64,000 nucleotides of DNA from assembly GCF_029029525.1 (NCBI RefSeq), contig NZ_JAKJSC010000010.1, positions 1 through 64,000 on the forward strand, written 5' to 3'. The stretch is from Labilibaculum sp. DW002 (GTDB taxonomy: Bacteria; Bacteroidota; Bacteroidia; Bacteroidales; Marinifilaceae). The notes below the pieces were generated by a model that was not told the origin of the DNA, ran no database searches, and saw only the letters and a program-made list of their open reading frames with translations. Position 1 is the first letter of the stretch, and each line of letters starts with the position of its first letter. Below, in pieces: positions 39,749 through 48,925 of this stretch. Both the position numbers and the translations under genes were made by a program.

Positions 39749-40477
39749 TTAAAGTAGGTTTTTGATCGATTTTTCCATTAATATAACCTTTGGTGTTAGC
39801 ACCTTGTCTTCAATTCTTGAATGATAATTTAAGTCTTCTTCTAGCTTGAATAAATCTTGAATAATTTTATGGTACAAGTTTGTATTTAGTGGAGGTGTCA
39901 GATATTTTATCATGATGGTTTTTAAATCCATCAATTTTTCTTCAACATCATCATGCGCATCTTGATATTTTAAGATAGAAAAAGAATCATAAATTTTCTG
40001 GTTCTTTTCCGAAATAACTCCTGCCTTGCAAATCTCCTCTACAGTCAAAACATAAGGAAAAACGACTTCTTCTTCATGCATAATATGCTCAGTTAATTCA
40101 TTTTTATAACCTTCATAAAAATTCCTAATCAGCAAGATATATTTCTCATCCTCAGTTTCGGTGTGCTGCAAAGCTTCTATTAAATCTTCAATCTCTGAAA
40201 GCTTCTCATTCAAATAGCTTGAATGGGTCATTTTCAGATAGGTAACGATATCTTTTGATGGAATTGATTGCAATTCCTCTTTCGGAAAATAATCTTTATC
40301 ATGATAAGCATTAACAAGCTGCAAGAAGAAGTTTAAGTCGACTTCATTTTCTTCGCATACTGCGGCAACAGTTTTGTCGCCAAAACCCAAATTTATTCCA
40401 AAACGATGTATTACTGGAATTAGCATGTAATTTAACTGAATTACATCCGCCAGCTTCATTTCTTTTTTAATATGCAT
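39749..40477 (-). CDS. RIC/ScdA-like hemerythrin-domain protein
   Basis: Cytoplasmic di-iron protein of 242 aa. The hemerythrin ligands match RIC proteins (YtfE/ScdA): His85, His131-x3-Glu135, His175 and His219-x3-Glu223. Residues about 10-58 resemble the ScdA N-terminal domain (VIHRFGINLGFGDKTVAAVCEE), but the Cys-Cys pair of true ScdA/YtfE (FGIDYCCGG type) is replaced by Leu-Gly. True RIC repairs iron-sulfur centres after NO or oxidative damage; this variant may instead sense. It is the first gene of a pair with a pseudo-receiver regulator. Confidence 0.85.
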   Translation of the reverse strand: MHIKKEMKLADVIQLNYMLIPVIHRFGINLGFGDKTVAAVCEENEVDLNFFLQLVNAYHDKDYFPKEELQSIPSKDIVTYLKMTHSSYLNEKLSEIEDLIEALQHTETEDEKYILLIRNFYEGYKNELTEHIMHEEEVVFPYVLTVEEICKAGVISEKNQKIYDSFSILKYQDAHDDVEEKLMDLKTIMIKYLTPPLNTNLYHKIIQDLFKLEEDLNYHSRIEDKVLTPKVILMEKSIKNLL

Positions 40478-40702
40478 AGCTTGTTTCGTTTAATCAATCT
40501 AAATTAATAAAAAGTAGGAGATTTCCGAAGAAAGTAAAGTAGAATGCAATCGAAAACTGAAACCAAATGAGTTATAACACTAAAAATAGAATCTTATGGC
40601 AAAAGATTTTTGAATTTCATTTGGGATCAGTTATCTCGAGCATGTTTTATGCATACAAAATTAGGTATCTTGATATGTGCTGCAATACCTATATCTTGGT
40701 AT

Positions 40703-41962
40703 TTACTTTTGAAAATGAATTTTCTCTTTGATGTGCAATATGCGAGACTTTGCATATACATATTTGTCATCGTCTTTGTCGGTTGATTTTTGGATGAACA
40801 TAGTGTAGTAAGCTAAAGCTTTGTCTTTATTATCACCAAATTCTTCATAAGTTGTTGCAATTTCATAATAGACATTGGGGTCCTTGTCATCTAACTCTAA
40901 ATGCTTTTTATATGCGTCAATAGCCTTTTGGAATTGGCGTGTTGTGCCGTACGATTTTGCCAAGTACAAATGCATTGCTGCTTCAATTGTTGGTGTGACA
41001 TAGAATATCGCATTTTCAAGATAGGTAATCCCTTTTTCGTGTTGTTCTAATCGGGCATAACAAACACCATTGTAAAAATTAATCATTGGATCTTTTTCAA
41101 AAGTTTCTCCACAATCGTAAAAAGATTTAATTGCTTGCTCGTATTGTTTGGTTTGCATGTAACAAATTCCAAGCTGTTTGTTTTCTGCTAAAGATAGTTG
41201 CTTGTTTTGTTTTAAATCTTTTAATATGCTTAAGGCATTTTCGTACCATTCCAAACCAATTAATACTTGAGCTTTTTTCTTTAGTAGAAGACTATTGCCC
41301 GGATAAGTGTCTAAACCTTTATTGGCCATCTCAAGAGCTTGCTGATAGCCTGCCATTTCATAAAATAGTTGAATGATATGTGTTAGTACTGAAAGATCCT
41401 TAGGATTTAGTTCGTGGGCCTTCAAATAGGCTGCTAAAGAGCCAATGTAGTCTAGTTTTTTCTTTTTTAAACTTCCTATTTGTTTGTATATATATGGGTT
41501 TAAAGTGTCGCGTTCATTCAATTCCAGAAAAATATCTAGACTTTTTTGATGTTTGTTTTGAATGGCAAATGTTTTAGCCAAGAGAATCCCTATTTGATAA
41601 TTGTTTGGTGATTTAGATTTGGCTTCAATAAGTATTTTCTCTGCATCAGGATAATTCCCAAGAGCGTAAAGACAGCCGCTTAAATTAATTAGAGTGGCTG
41701 TTGAATTTGGATCTATTTTGTAAGCTTTTTGGTAGTTGTCTTTTGCTAAACTATTTTTATTTAGGAATTGATAGGCTTTACCAAGACGAAAATATAATTT
41801 GCTGTTTGCATTGTCCTTTTGTACCATTTGTTCAAGAAGTGGTATTGCCTCGGTATACTGTCCCGAAAACAAGAGTTGGTCAACCTTTTGGTTTTTTTGA
41901 GAAAAACTTTGAGTAGCACACATTCCTGTGCAAAATAATAAAAGCAGAATAATATGTTTCAT
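40703..41962 (-). CDS. Exported tetratricopeptide-repeat protein
   Basis: 419-aa protein with a signal peptide (MKHIILLLLFCTGMCATQSFS) followed by about eleven TPR units covering residues 25-410. Typical units are ANSKLYFRLGKAYQFLNKNS, NYQKAYKIDPNSTATLINLSG and DPNVYYEIATTYEEFGDNKDK. TPRs form a protein-binding superhelix, here in the periplasm. No enzyme domain is present and the partner is unknown. It sits downstream of der but is separated from it by a terminator. Confidence 0.85.
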   Translation of the reverse strand: MKHIILLLLFCTGMCATQSFSQKNQKVDQLLFSGQYTEAIPLLEQMVQKDNANSKLYFRLGKAYQFLNKNSLAKDNYQKAYKIDPNSTATLINLSGCLYALGNYPDAEKILIEAKSKSPNNYQIGILLAKTFAIQNKHQKSLDIFLELNERDTLNPYIYKQIGSLKKKKLDYIGSLAAYLKAHELNPKDLSVLTHIIQLFYEMAGYQQALEMANKGLDTYPGNSLLLKKKAQVLIGLEWYENALSILKDLKQNKQLSLAENKQLGICYMQTKQYEQAIKSFYDCGETFEKDPMINFYNGVCYARLEQHEKGITYLENAIFYVTPTIEAAMHLYLAKSYGTTRQFQKAIDAYKKHLELDDKDPNVYYEIATTYEEFGDNKDKALAYYTMFIQKSTDKDDDKYVYAKSRILHIKEKIHFQK

Positions 41963-42042
41963 GTTTTGGGTTTTAGGATTACAATATAAATGTAACTAAA
42001 ATATTAGTTTACAAAAATTATTTTCATCCTAAGCCAAAAAAA

Positions 42043-42067
42043 GCCGATTCAGAATTTCTGAATCGGC
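42043..42067 (-). terminator. Intrinsic terminator of der
   Basis: 12-bp inverted repeat GCCGATTCAGAA / TTCTGAATCGGC with one spacer base (so the innermost bases form the loop) and a 7-nt A run on the plus strand giving U7 on the der transcript. Confidence 0.88.
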
Positions 42068-42092
42068 CAATGGAAATGCTACTTGTAGCAAT

Positions 42093-43400
42093 TTATTTCT
42101 TTCTTACAAAAATTTGGATTGGAACTCCGGTAAAATCCCAGTTATCACGAATTTGATTTTCAAGATAACGCTTATATGAATCGCGAATATACTGTGGAAG
42201 ATTACAATAGAACGCAAAAGTTGGAGCAAAAGTTGGTAATTGAGATACATACTTAATTTGTATGAATTTTCCTTTGACTGCTGGTGGTCTGAAATTCTCA
42301 ATTGCTTTCAACATCACTTTATTCAACTCCGAAGTCTTTATCTTACGTACACGGTTTTCGTATACCGTAATGGCATTTTCAAGCACCTTAATCAAACGAA
42401 CTTTCTCAACAGCAGAGGTAAAGACAATAGGCACATCGTTAAAAGGAGCTAAGCGCTTGCGAATATCAGCTTCAAATTCCTTCATCGTATTGGTTTCTTT
42501 AGAAAGAAGGTCCCACTTGTTTACCATCACCACACACCCTTTACGGTTCTTGATAACCATATCGTAAATAGCTAAATCCTGAGCTTCAACACCACGGGTT
42601 GCGTCTAATATTAGAACACAAACGTCAGCACTTTCAATCGTACGAATAGAACGCATCACAGAATAGAACTCCAGATCTTCGTTTACCTTTGGTTTCTTAC
42701 GAACACCAGCCGTATCTACCATGATAAAATCATGCCCAAATCCTTGGAAACGTGTATGAATTGAATCACGAGTCGTACCCGCAACATCGGTTACAATATT
42801 TCTATCAACACCTAACAGAGCATTTACAGTTGATGATTTTCCAACATTTGGACGACCTACAAAGGCAATACGAGGTAAATCCATGTCATCCTCTTCTGGT
42901 TTCTCGATGAAATCAGCTACTAGTGCATCAAGCATATCACCTGTTCCCGAACCATTGACCGAAGAAATTGGGTAAACCAAATCACCTATTCCCAATGAAT
43001 AAAATTCATTCGCAGCATATATCAATTCACTATTATCAGCCTTATTGGCTACAACATATACTTTTTTCTTAGTACGACGAAGAATTTTAGCTACAGCCTG
43101 ATCAAAATCTGTTAAACCATGCTGAACATCCAAAACGAAAAGAATGGCATCTGACTCATCAATTGCCAACATCACCTGCTTACGAATTTCTTCTTCAAAA
43201 ATATCATCAGAGTTAACTGAAAAACCACCTGTATCGATCAATGAAAACTCTGTTCCATTCCAGTCGGCCTTACCGTAATTTCTATCACGAGTTACACCCG
43301 CAGTTTCATTTACAATCGCCTTACGAGTTCCTGTCAAGCGATTAAAGAGTGTAGATTTTCCAACATTTGGACGACCTACAATTGCAACTATATTGCCCAT
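42093..43400 (-). CDS. der: Ribosome assembly GTPase Der (EngA)
   Basis: 435-aa protein with two tandem GTPase domains and a C-terminal KH-like domain, required for 50S subunit maturation. GTPase 1 has [19 protein letters not shown] and NKAD; GTPase 2 has [20 protein letters not shown] and NKWD. The KH-like region (about 350-435) ends [10 protein letters not shown]. Length is the family norm. It lies 69 bp after era in the same direction and probably shares its transcript. Confidence 0.97.
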   Translation of the reverse strand: MGNIVAIVGRPNVGKSTLFNRLTGTRKAIVNETAGVTRDRNYGKADWNGTEFSLIDTGGFSVNSDDIFEEEIRKQVMLAIDESDAILFVLDVQHGLTDFDQAVAKILRRTKKKVYVVANKADNSELIYAANEFYSLGIGDLVYPISSVNGSGTGDMLDALVADFIEKPEEDDMDLPRIAFVGRPNVGKSSTVNALLGVDRNIVTDVAGTTRDSIHTRFQGFGHDFIMVDTAGVRKKPKVNEDLEFYSVMRSIRTIESADVCVLILDATRGVEAQDLAIYDMVIKNRKGCVVMVNKWDLLSKETNTMKEFEADIRKRLAPFNDVPIVFTSAVEKVRLIKVLENAITVYENRVRKIKTSELNKVMLKAIENFRPPAVKGKFIQIKYVSQLPTFAPTFAFYCNLPQYIRDSYKRYLENQIRDNWDFTGVPIQIFVRKK

Positions 43401-43469
43401 TATTTTATTTTTCTAACGCAATCTCTGCGTGTAATATTTATTCAATTTCAAACAAACTCTTTACGGATT

Positions 43470-44346
43470 CTAGTATCCAAATCCTTTGAGTTTTGAGTCT
43501 TTACTTCTCCAATCTTTAGCAACTTTTACATAGAGTTGCAAGAATACTTTCTTTCCAAAGAATGCTTCAATATCTTTTCGGGCATCCGTTCCTACTTTTT
43601 TCAAAGCAGCACCTTTGTGCCCAATAATAATTCCTTTTTGTGAGCTTCTTTCAACATTTATAACAGCCATGATTCTAATGATCTTTGGCTCATCCTTATA
43701 CTCCTCAACTTCCACCTCAACACTATAAGGTACTTCCTTATCGTAGTTCATTAGAACTTTTTCTCTGATAATCTCAGTCACGAAAAAACGAGATGGTAAA
43801 TCTGTCACCTCATCTTTAGCGAAATAAGGAGGAGCTTCAGGTAGCAACTCTAAAATACGACTAAATAAATTGGAAACATTAAAGTTTTCTTTGGCTGACA
43901 TTGGGCAAATTTCAGCTTTTGGAAGCTTTTCTTTCCAAACTTCTACCATTTCAACCAATTTATCTTGGTTGGTTAAGTCAATCTTATTCAAGATCAAAAT
44001 TACCGGAATGTCAGTATTTTGTACCTTTTTTCAAAAACTCTTCATTTTTGTCGATGGTCTCAACAACATCAGTTACATAAAGAATAATATCTGCATCAAC
44101 CAATGCCGAAGTTGAATACTTCATCATCGATTCCTGAAGCTTATAATTTGGCTTCAATACACCTGGTGTATCTGAATATACAATCTGGAAATCGTCTCCG
44201 TTAACGATTCCTTTGATTCTATGGCGGGTCGTTTGCGATTTCGAAGTAATAATTGAAATTCGCTCTCCAACCAAATTATTCATTAAGGTCGATTTTCCAA
44301 CATTAGGATTACCAATGATGTTTACAAAACCTGATTTATGAGGCAT
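43470..44346 (-). pseudogene. era: GTPase Era, interrupted by a single-base frameshift
   Basis: Era (16S rRNA-binding GTPase for 30S maturation) in two frames. The first part (44346 to about 44020) has [19 protein letters not shown] and [17 protein letters not shown], then runs into a TGA after GTKY. The second part (to 43470) continues with ILNKIDLTNQDK, SAKENF and the KH domain (GIIIGHKGAALKKVG). Removing one base from the A6GG run (plus-strand 44024-44031) restores [22 protein letters not shown] and a full protein of about 291 aa. Era is nearly always essential, so an assembly error or a slippage-read gene is more likely than a dead gene. Confidence 0.88.
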
Positions 44347-44559
44347 ATGTACTCCAATTTAGTGATTTAAAAATTTTTGCAAAGATAGAAATTTAAATGC
44401 CATTTACGAAAATGTCTGCTGTTCATTAAGATGGAATTTTTTAAAAAGTGATTTAAATAGCTTAAATTGATATCTTTTAGCTCAAAGTTTAATTCGTAGT
44501 CTGGGGTTTTATGATTAATTATTCTTAATTTAGAATGATCATGATGAAAAATTGCTTAA

Positions 44560-44805
44560 ATGGAAACAAACCACATATTGCTTATCGTATTTTTGATAGG
44601 AACCGTTTTGAATGGTTTAGCGATGTTTGAAGCGTTTAGATTAAAAAGAAAATTTAATATAACATACAGTAGGAGATTAAGAAGAGCTATAAAAAAAGAT
44701 ATTGACACAGTCGTTTTGGCTAAACGGATTACCTATATATTTTGGCTGCAAAATGCAGGAGTTTTTGTTATGTTGCTTTTTTTCGGTTTGTTCTTTTGGC
44801 TCTAA
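44560..44805 (+). CDS. Small two-helix membrane protein
   Basis: 81-aa protein of no family I know. Residues about 6-24 and 58-80 are hydrophobic helices (ILLIVFLIGTVLNGLAMF; IFWLQNAGVFVMLLFFGLFF) joined by a very basic loop (RLKRKFN, SRRLRRAIKKD), implying the loop is cytoplasmic. It lies between the divergent era unit and the rib operon. Coding is supported by the coherent topology and an ATG with an A-rich leader, but remains moderate because of size. Confidence 0.55.
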   Translation: METNHILLIVFLIGTVLNGLAMFEAFRLKRKFNITYSRRLRRAIKKDIDTVVLAKRITYIFWLQNAGVFVMLLFFGLFFWL

Positions 44806-44904
44806 ATAAATTTTATTCTTTACGAAAAAGGTCTACTATTTATTTTTGATGGTAAAGGATTCGTTAAGAATCTTTAAATTCTATAAATAGGCTTGTGAAC
44901 TAGG

Positions 44905-44935
44905 TTTGTTTTTAATTCCTAAAACTTTATATTTG
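44905..44935 (+). promoter_or_regulatory. Bacteroidota-type promoter of the riboflavin operon
   Basis: TTTG at 44905-44908, 19-nt spacer, TATATTTG at 44928-44935. This is a full match to the Bacteroidota consensus (TTTG near -33 and TANNTTTG near -7) and predicts transcription from about 44942, 33 nt before the FMN riboswitch. Confidence 0.75.
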
Positions 44936-44974
44936 TAGCAGAATCAGAGCTAATACCTCTGTTTAAAATATTTA

Positions 44975-45090
44975 TTGTTTCTTCAGGGCAGGGTGAAATT
45001 CCCGACCGGCGGTGATAGTCCGCGAATCGAAAGATTGAACTGGTGTGATTCCAGTACCGACAGTAAAGTCTGGATGGAAGAAGAAAACAA
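44975..45090 (+). ncRNA. FMN riboswitch (RFN element)
   Basis: Conserved FMN aptamer: CTTCAGGGCAGGGTGAAATT, CCCGACCGGCGGTGATAGTC, CGCGA, then GGTGTGATTCCAGTACCGAC and AGTCTGGATGGAAGAAG. P1 is formed by TTGTTTCTTC at the 5' end and GAAGAAAACAA-type sequence at the 3' end. It precedes ribD-ribE-ribBA-ribH, so binding of FMN should shut off riboflavin synthesis. The order and blocks are those of Rfam's FMN family. Confidence 0.97.
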
Positions 45091-45154
45091 GCATTCAATT
45101 TGATTAATTCATGTCATTGGTGATTATCACCATTTGGCTATACCTATAATAGAT

Positions 45155-45185
45155 GCCCTGAATAGTTTACTAAACTGTTCAGGGC
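45155..45185 (+). terminator. Riboswitch-controlled terminator before ribD
   Basis: Hairpin GCCCTGAA...TTCAGGGC with inner AGTTTA/TAAACT pairing, followed by TTTTTGTTTTT (45186-45196) directly before the ribD ATG. The 5' arm GCCCTGAA (45155-45162) is also complementary to TTCAGGGC at 44982-44989 inside the aptamer, so terminator and aptamer-pairing forms exclude each other. Confidence 0.85.
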
Positions 45186-45196
45186 TTTTTGTTTTT

Positions 45197-46309
45197 ATGC
45201 GAATGAGTAAAGATTATAAATACATGCAGTTAGCTTACAATTTGGCTAAAAAAGGTTGCGGAGGTGTAAACCCTAACCCTTTGGTAGGTGCTGTAATTGT
45301 AAAGGATAATAAAGTGATTAGTGAAGGTTACCATGAGATTTATGGTGGTCCGCATGCTGAGGTTAATGCTTTTCGTTCTGCAAAAGAACCAGTTGAAGGT
45401 GCTACCATGTATGTGACACTAGAACCTTGTTCTCACTATGGAAAAACACCACCATGTGCTCAAGCCATAGTCGATAATAAAATTGCACGTGTGGTTATTG
45501 GCATGTTAGATCCGAATCCTTTGGTTTCTGGTCGAGGAGTTAAGCTATTACAAGAACATGGCATTGAAGTTGAATCGGATTTTTTAAGTGCAGAATTAGC
45601 ACAAATGAATCGTGTGTTTTTGAAGTTTATTCAAACTAAAACACCTTACATGGTTATGAAAACAGCGATGACTCTGGATGGGAAAATTGCATCTTACACT
45701 GGTGATTCACGTTGGGTTTCTAATGAATTATCAAGAGCTAAAGTTCATGAATTAAGAAATGAGTTGATTGCGATTATGGTTGGAGTAGATACTGTGATTG
45801 CCGATAATCCCATTCTAACAACTCGATTGACAGGAGATAAAAAAGGAAGAAATCCAATTCGAATTGTAGTGGACAGTAAAGCTAGAATTCCGTTGGATTC
45901 AAAAATATTAAATTCTTGTGAAGCTGCGAAGACAGTTTTGGCAGTTACAGAAGCTGCGGATTCAGAGAAACTAGAGGCGATAGAAGCGTTAGGGAATGAG
46001 GTTTTGAAGATAAAATCCAGCAATGGAAGGGTTGAGCTGAAAGATTTAATGGCAAAACTTGGAGAAAAAGGAATTGATGGTATTCTTTTGGAAGGCGGAG
46101 CAACGCTTAATTATGCTGCTTTAGAATCCCAAGTTGTTGATGAAGTACACGCTTATATTGCTCCCAAAATAATTGGAGGTTACGAAGCAAAAACTCCGGT
46201 AGGAGGAAAAGGAATTGAAAAGATGAAGGATGCTATCGAATTAGAGAATATAGAAATAGAACAGCTTGGAAATGATCTGATGCTGACCGGGAAAATTATA
46301 AAGAAGTAA
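45197..46309 (+). CDS. ribD: Bifunctional riboflavin deaminase/reductase RibD
   Basis: Carries out steps two and three of riboflavin synthesis: deamination then reduction of the pyrimidine intermediate. The N-terminal deaminase domain has the Zn site GGPHAEVNAF and TLEPCSHYGKTPPCAQAI; the C-terminal reductase (about 150-370) has KTAMTLDGKIAS and GILLEGGATLNYAAL. An upstream in-frame start at 45134 would lie inside the terminator hairpin region, so ATG 45197 (or 45203), right after the T run, is chosen; this gives about 370 aa, the family norm. It is the first gene of the rib operon. Confidence 0.95.
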   Translation: MRMSKDYKYMQLAYNLAKKGCGGVNPNPLVGAVIVKDNKVISEGYHEIYGGPHAEVNAFRSAKEPVEGATMYVTLEPCSHYGKTPPCAQAIVDNKIARVVIGMLDPNPLVSGRGVKLLQEHGIEVESDFLSAELAQMNRVFLKFIQTKTPYMVMKTAMTLDGKIASYTGDSRWVSNELSRAKVHELRNELIAIMVGVDTVIADNPILTTRLTGDKKGRNPIRIVVDSKARIPLDSKILNSCEAAKTVLAVTEAADSEKLEAIEALGNEVLKIKSSNGRVELKDLMAKLGEKGIDGILLEGGATLNYAALESQVVDEVHAYIAPKIIGGYEAKTPVGGKGIEKMKDAIELENIEIEQLGNDLMLTGKIIKK

Positions 46310-46349
46310 AATAGTTACAACTGTTTACTGATAACTGATATTTGTAGAG

Positions 46350-47009
46350 ATGTTTACAGGACTAATAGAGGAAATAGGACATATAAAAGCCATGAAAAAA
46401 GGCGGAAACTCAATTCGATTGAGTATTGCTGCCAATAAAATCATGGATGATGTAAAGCTAGGCGATAGTATTGCAACTAATGGTATCTGCCTGACAGTTG
46501 TAGATTTTAACTCAAATGGTTTTTCTGCTGATGTGATGCCGGAAACAATGAATCGTTCAAGTTTTCATCAGCAAAAAGAGGGCGCTCGGGTAAACTTAGA
46601 AAGAGCACTTCGCGTTGGTGATAGAATGGGTGGTCATATGGTAAGCGGACACGTTGACGGGCTTGGTGAGATTATTTCTCAAACTAAGGATGATAATGCG
46701 ATTTGGGTGAGTATTGCAGCTCCTAAAAACATTCTAAAATATGTGATTGAAAAGGGATCAATTGCTATTGATGGAATCAGTTTGACTGTAGCTTATGTGG
46801 ATGATAAGCAATTTAAGGTTTCAATTATTCCTTTGACTCAGGATGATACAACTTTAGTTTCGAAGAAAATCGGGAGCCTCGTAAATTTAGAATGCGATAT
46901 GACTGCCAAGTATATTGAGAAGTTCATGTTTCATAAGGATGAAGAATCAGCAAAGGCTGAAAAATCTGATATTTCGATGAATTTTTTGAAAGAAAATGGC
47001 TTTGCTTAA
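46350..47009 (+). CDS. ribE: Riboflavin synthase alpha chain
   Basis: 219-aa enzyme that dismutates two 6,7-dimethyl-8-ribityllumazine into riboflavin. Two homologous lumazine-binding domains are visible: [26 protein letters not shown] and [14 protein letters not shown] in the first; [29 protein letters not shown] and [12 protein letters not shown] in the second. It lies 40 bp after ribD and 34 bp before the likely ribBA start. Confidence 0.96.
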   Translation: MFTGLIEEIGHIKAMKKGGNSIRLSIAANKIMDDVKLGDSIATNGICLTVVDFNSNGFSADVMPETMNRSSFHQQKEGARVNLERALRVGDRMGGHMVSGHVDGLGEIISQTKDDNAIWVSIAAPKNILKYVIEKGSIAIDGISLTVAYVDDKQFKVSIIPLTQDDTTLVSKKIGSLVNLECDMTAKYIEKFMFHKDEESAKAEKSDISMNFLKENGFA

Positions 47010-47043
47010 TAAAAAAACAAAACAAACAACAATACATAAAACT

Positions 47044-48291
47044 ATGAAATTTAATACCATTGAAGAAGCGATTGAAGATATCAAAGCCGGTAAAATGATT
47101 GTGGTGGTTGATGATGAAGATCGTGAGAATGAAGGTGACTTGTTAATGGCAGCCGAAATGGTGACGCCTGAAGCGATTAATTTTATGGCCCGTCAGGCTG
47201 GAGGTTTAATTTGTATGCCAATTATTCAAGAACGTTTGGATGAGTTGAATATTGACATGATGGTGCAGAAGAATACGGATGCAAAGCAAACTGCTTTTAC
47301 TGTAAGTATTGATGCTGCAGATTGTACGACGGGTATTTCTGCTCACGAAAGAGCACATACTATCAAATTGGTTGTTGATCCTAAGGCTAAGGCTGAAGAT
47401 TTTACGCGTCCAGGACATATTTTCCCATTGGTAGCTCGTAAAAATGGTGTTTTGGTACGTGCTGGGCACACCGAAGCTGCTGTAGATTTAGCTCGTATGG
47501 CTGGTTTACATCCATCGGGTGTTATCTGTGAAATTATGAATGATGATGGTACTATGGCTCGCGTTCCTCAGCTTCATGAATACATCAGAAAGCATGATTT
47601 GAAAATGATCACTATTGCTGATTTGATTGAATATCGTCGTCAGACTGAGTCGATGATTGAAAAGATTACCGAGACGGCAATGCCAACGAAGCATGGTGAA
47701 TTTAGAGCTCATGGTTATATCAATAAAATAAATGGCGAACATCATGTTGCACTGGTAAAAGGAGATGTTAGTCTTGATGATGAAGTCTTAGTTCGTGTTC
47801 ACTCTGAGTGCTTAACAGGTGATGCATTTGGATCTATGCGTTGCGATTGTGGAGATCAGCTACAAGAAGCTTTACGTCGAATCGAGGAAGAAGGAAAAGG
47901 TATATTACTATATATGCGCCAGGAAGGACGTGGAATAGGTTTGATGAACAAGCTTAAGGCTTACCAATTGCAAGATGAAGGTTTGGATACTGTTGAAGCT
48001 AATTTGGCTTTAGGTTTTAAGGCTGATCTTCGTGATTATGGTATTGGTGCCGCTATTTTATCTGACCTGGGCGTTAAAAAACTAAGATTAATGACAAACA
48101 ATCCTCTAAAAATAGCTGGATTGAAAGGTTACAATCTTGAAGTTGTAGGTCGTGAAGAAATTGAAATGACTTGCCACGAAAAAAATGAATTTTACATGCA
48201 TACTAAGATGGAAAAGATGGGACACATCTTACATCAGGATGTAAAATGGAACATGCAGAACGATGATAAAAAAATTAAAGGAGCAAAATAA
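47044..48291 (+). CDS. ribBA: Bifunctional DHBP synthase/GTP cyclohydrolase II
   Basis: About 415 aa. The N-terminal half makes 3,4-dihydroxy-2-butanone 4-phosphate from ribulose 5-phosphate ([42 protein letters not shown] in parts). The C-terminal half opens the GTP ring; its Zn-binding site is [20 protein letters not shown] and it has [16 protein letters not shown]. An in-frame start at 46996 would overlap ribE and add an unconserved tail; ATG 47044 ([13 protein letters not shown]) is the family start. Confidence 0.96.
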   Translation: MKFNTIEEAIEDIKAGKMIVVVDDEDRENEGDLLMAAEMVTPEAINFMARQAGGLICMPIIQERLDELNIDMMVQKNTDAKQTAFTVSIDAADCTTGISAHERAHTIKLVVDPKAKAEDFTRPGHIFPLVARKNGVLVRAGHTEAAVDLARMAGLHPSGVICEIMNDDGTMARVPQLHEYIRKHDLKMITIADLIEYRRQTESMIEKITETAMPTKHGEFRAHGYINKINGEHHVALVKGDVSLDDEVLVRVHSECLTGDAFGSMRCDCGDQLQEALRRIEEEGKGILLYMRQEGRGIGLMNKLKAYQLQDEGLDTVEANLALGFKADLRDYGIGAAILSDLGVKKLRLMTNNPLKIAGLKGYNLEVVGREEIEMTCHEKNEFYMHTKMEKMGHILHQDVKWNMQNDDKKIKGAK

Positions 48292-48366
48292 TTTGTTGAA
48301 TGGTATTGGGATGCCTAACATCCCGATACATTTTCTAGATATTCGAATACTATAAAAAACAAGAAA

Positions 48367-48828
48367 ATGAATACAATTGAAGGAAAGTTAATTGCTGAAG
48401 GTTTAAAGTTTGGTATTGTTGCTGGACGATTCAACGAATTTATTGGAGGTAAACTTCTGGAAGGTGCTTTAGATGCAATTAAGCGTCATGGTGCTTCGGA
48501 AGATGATGTTGATGTTGCTTGGGTGCCGGGTGCATTCGAAATTCCATTGGTTGCTAAAAAATTAGCTAAATCAGGAAAATATGACGCGGTTATCTGTTTA
48601 GGTGCTGTTATTAAAGGATCTACGCCACACTTCGAGTATGTTTCAGGTGAGGTAACTAAAGGTGTGGCTTCTGTATCATTAGATCAGGAAGTACCGGTAA
48701 TCTTTGGTGTTTTAACAACTGATACCATAGAGCAAGCAATTGAGCGTGCAGGAACAAAAGCTGGAAACAAAGGTTTCGAAGCTGCAGCTTCTGCAATTGA
48801 AATGGCTAATTTATTGAAGCAATTCTAA
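48367..48828 (+). CDS. ribH: 6,7-dimethyl-8-ribityllumazine synthase
   Basis: 153-aa lumazine synthase, condensing the RibBA and RibD products; it forms icosahedral or pentameric shells. Motifs: [52 protein letters not shown] and [17 protein letters not shown]. It is the last gene of the FMN-riboswitch operon, 75 bp after ribBA, and ends at a strong terminator. Confidence 0.97.
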   Translation: MNTIEGKLIAEGLKFGIVAGRFNEFIGGKLLEGALDAIKRHGASEDDVDVAWVPGAFEIPLVAKKLAKSGKYDAVICLGAVIKGSTPHFEYVSGEVTKGVASVSLDQEVPVIFGVLTTDTIEQAIERAGTKAGNKGFEAAASAIEMANLLKQF

Positions 48829-48873
48829 TGTCATTTTAAATGCATATTTGCACATAGATATAAAATCAAAAAA

Positions 48874-48897
48874 AATCCCAGCAGTGATGCTGGGATT
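48874..48897. terminator. Bidirectional terminator between ribH and the pseudouridine synthase gene
   Basis: 10-bp stem AATCCCAGCA / TGCTGGGATT with a GTGA loop. T run on the plus side and A run on the other, so it can end both the rib operon and the convergent gene. Confidence 0.9.
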
Positions 48898-48925
48898 TTT
48901 TGTATGCTAGAACTTGAATATACTA

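Noticed and set aside
40640-40690. AGGTAT / ATACCT repeats downstream of the TPR gene
   Set aside because: Short stems with long loop and no U run; consistent with chance in AT-rich DNA.
44019-44034. Programmed -1 frameshift at the A-AAA-AAG heptamer in era
   Set aside because: A -1 shift leads to AGG TAC AAA ATA CTG ACA TTC CGG TAA and stops at once. Only a net +1 shift (or loss of one base) reaches the KH-domain frame.
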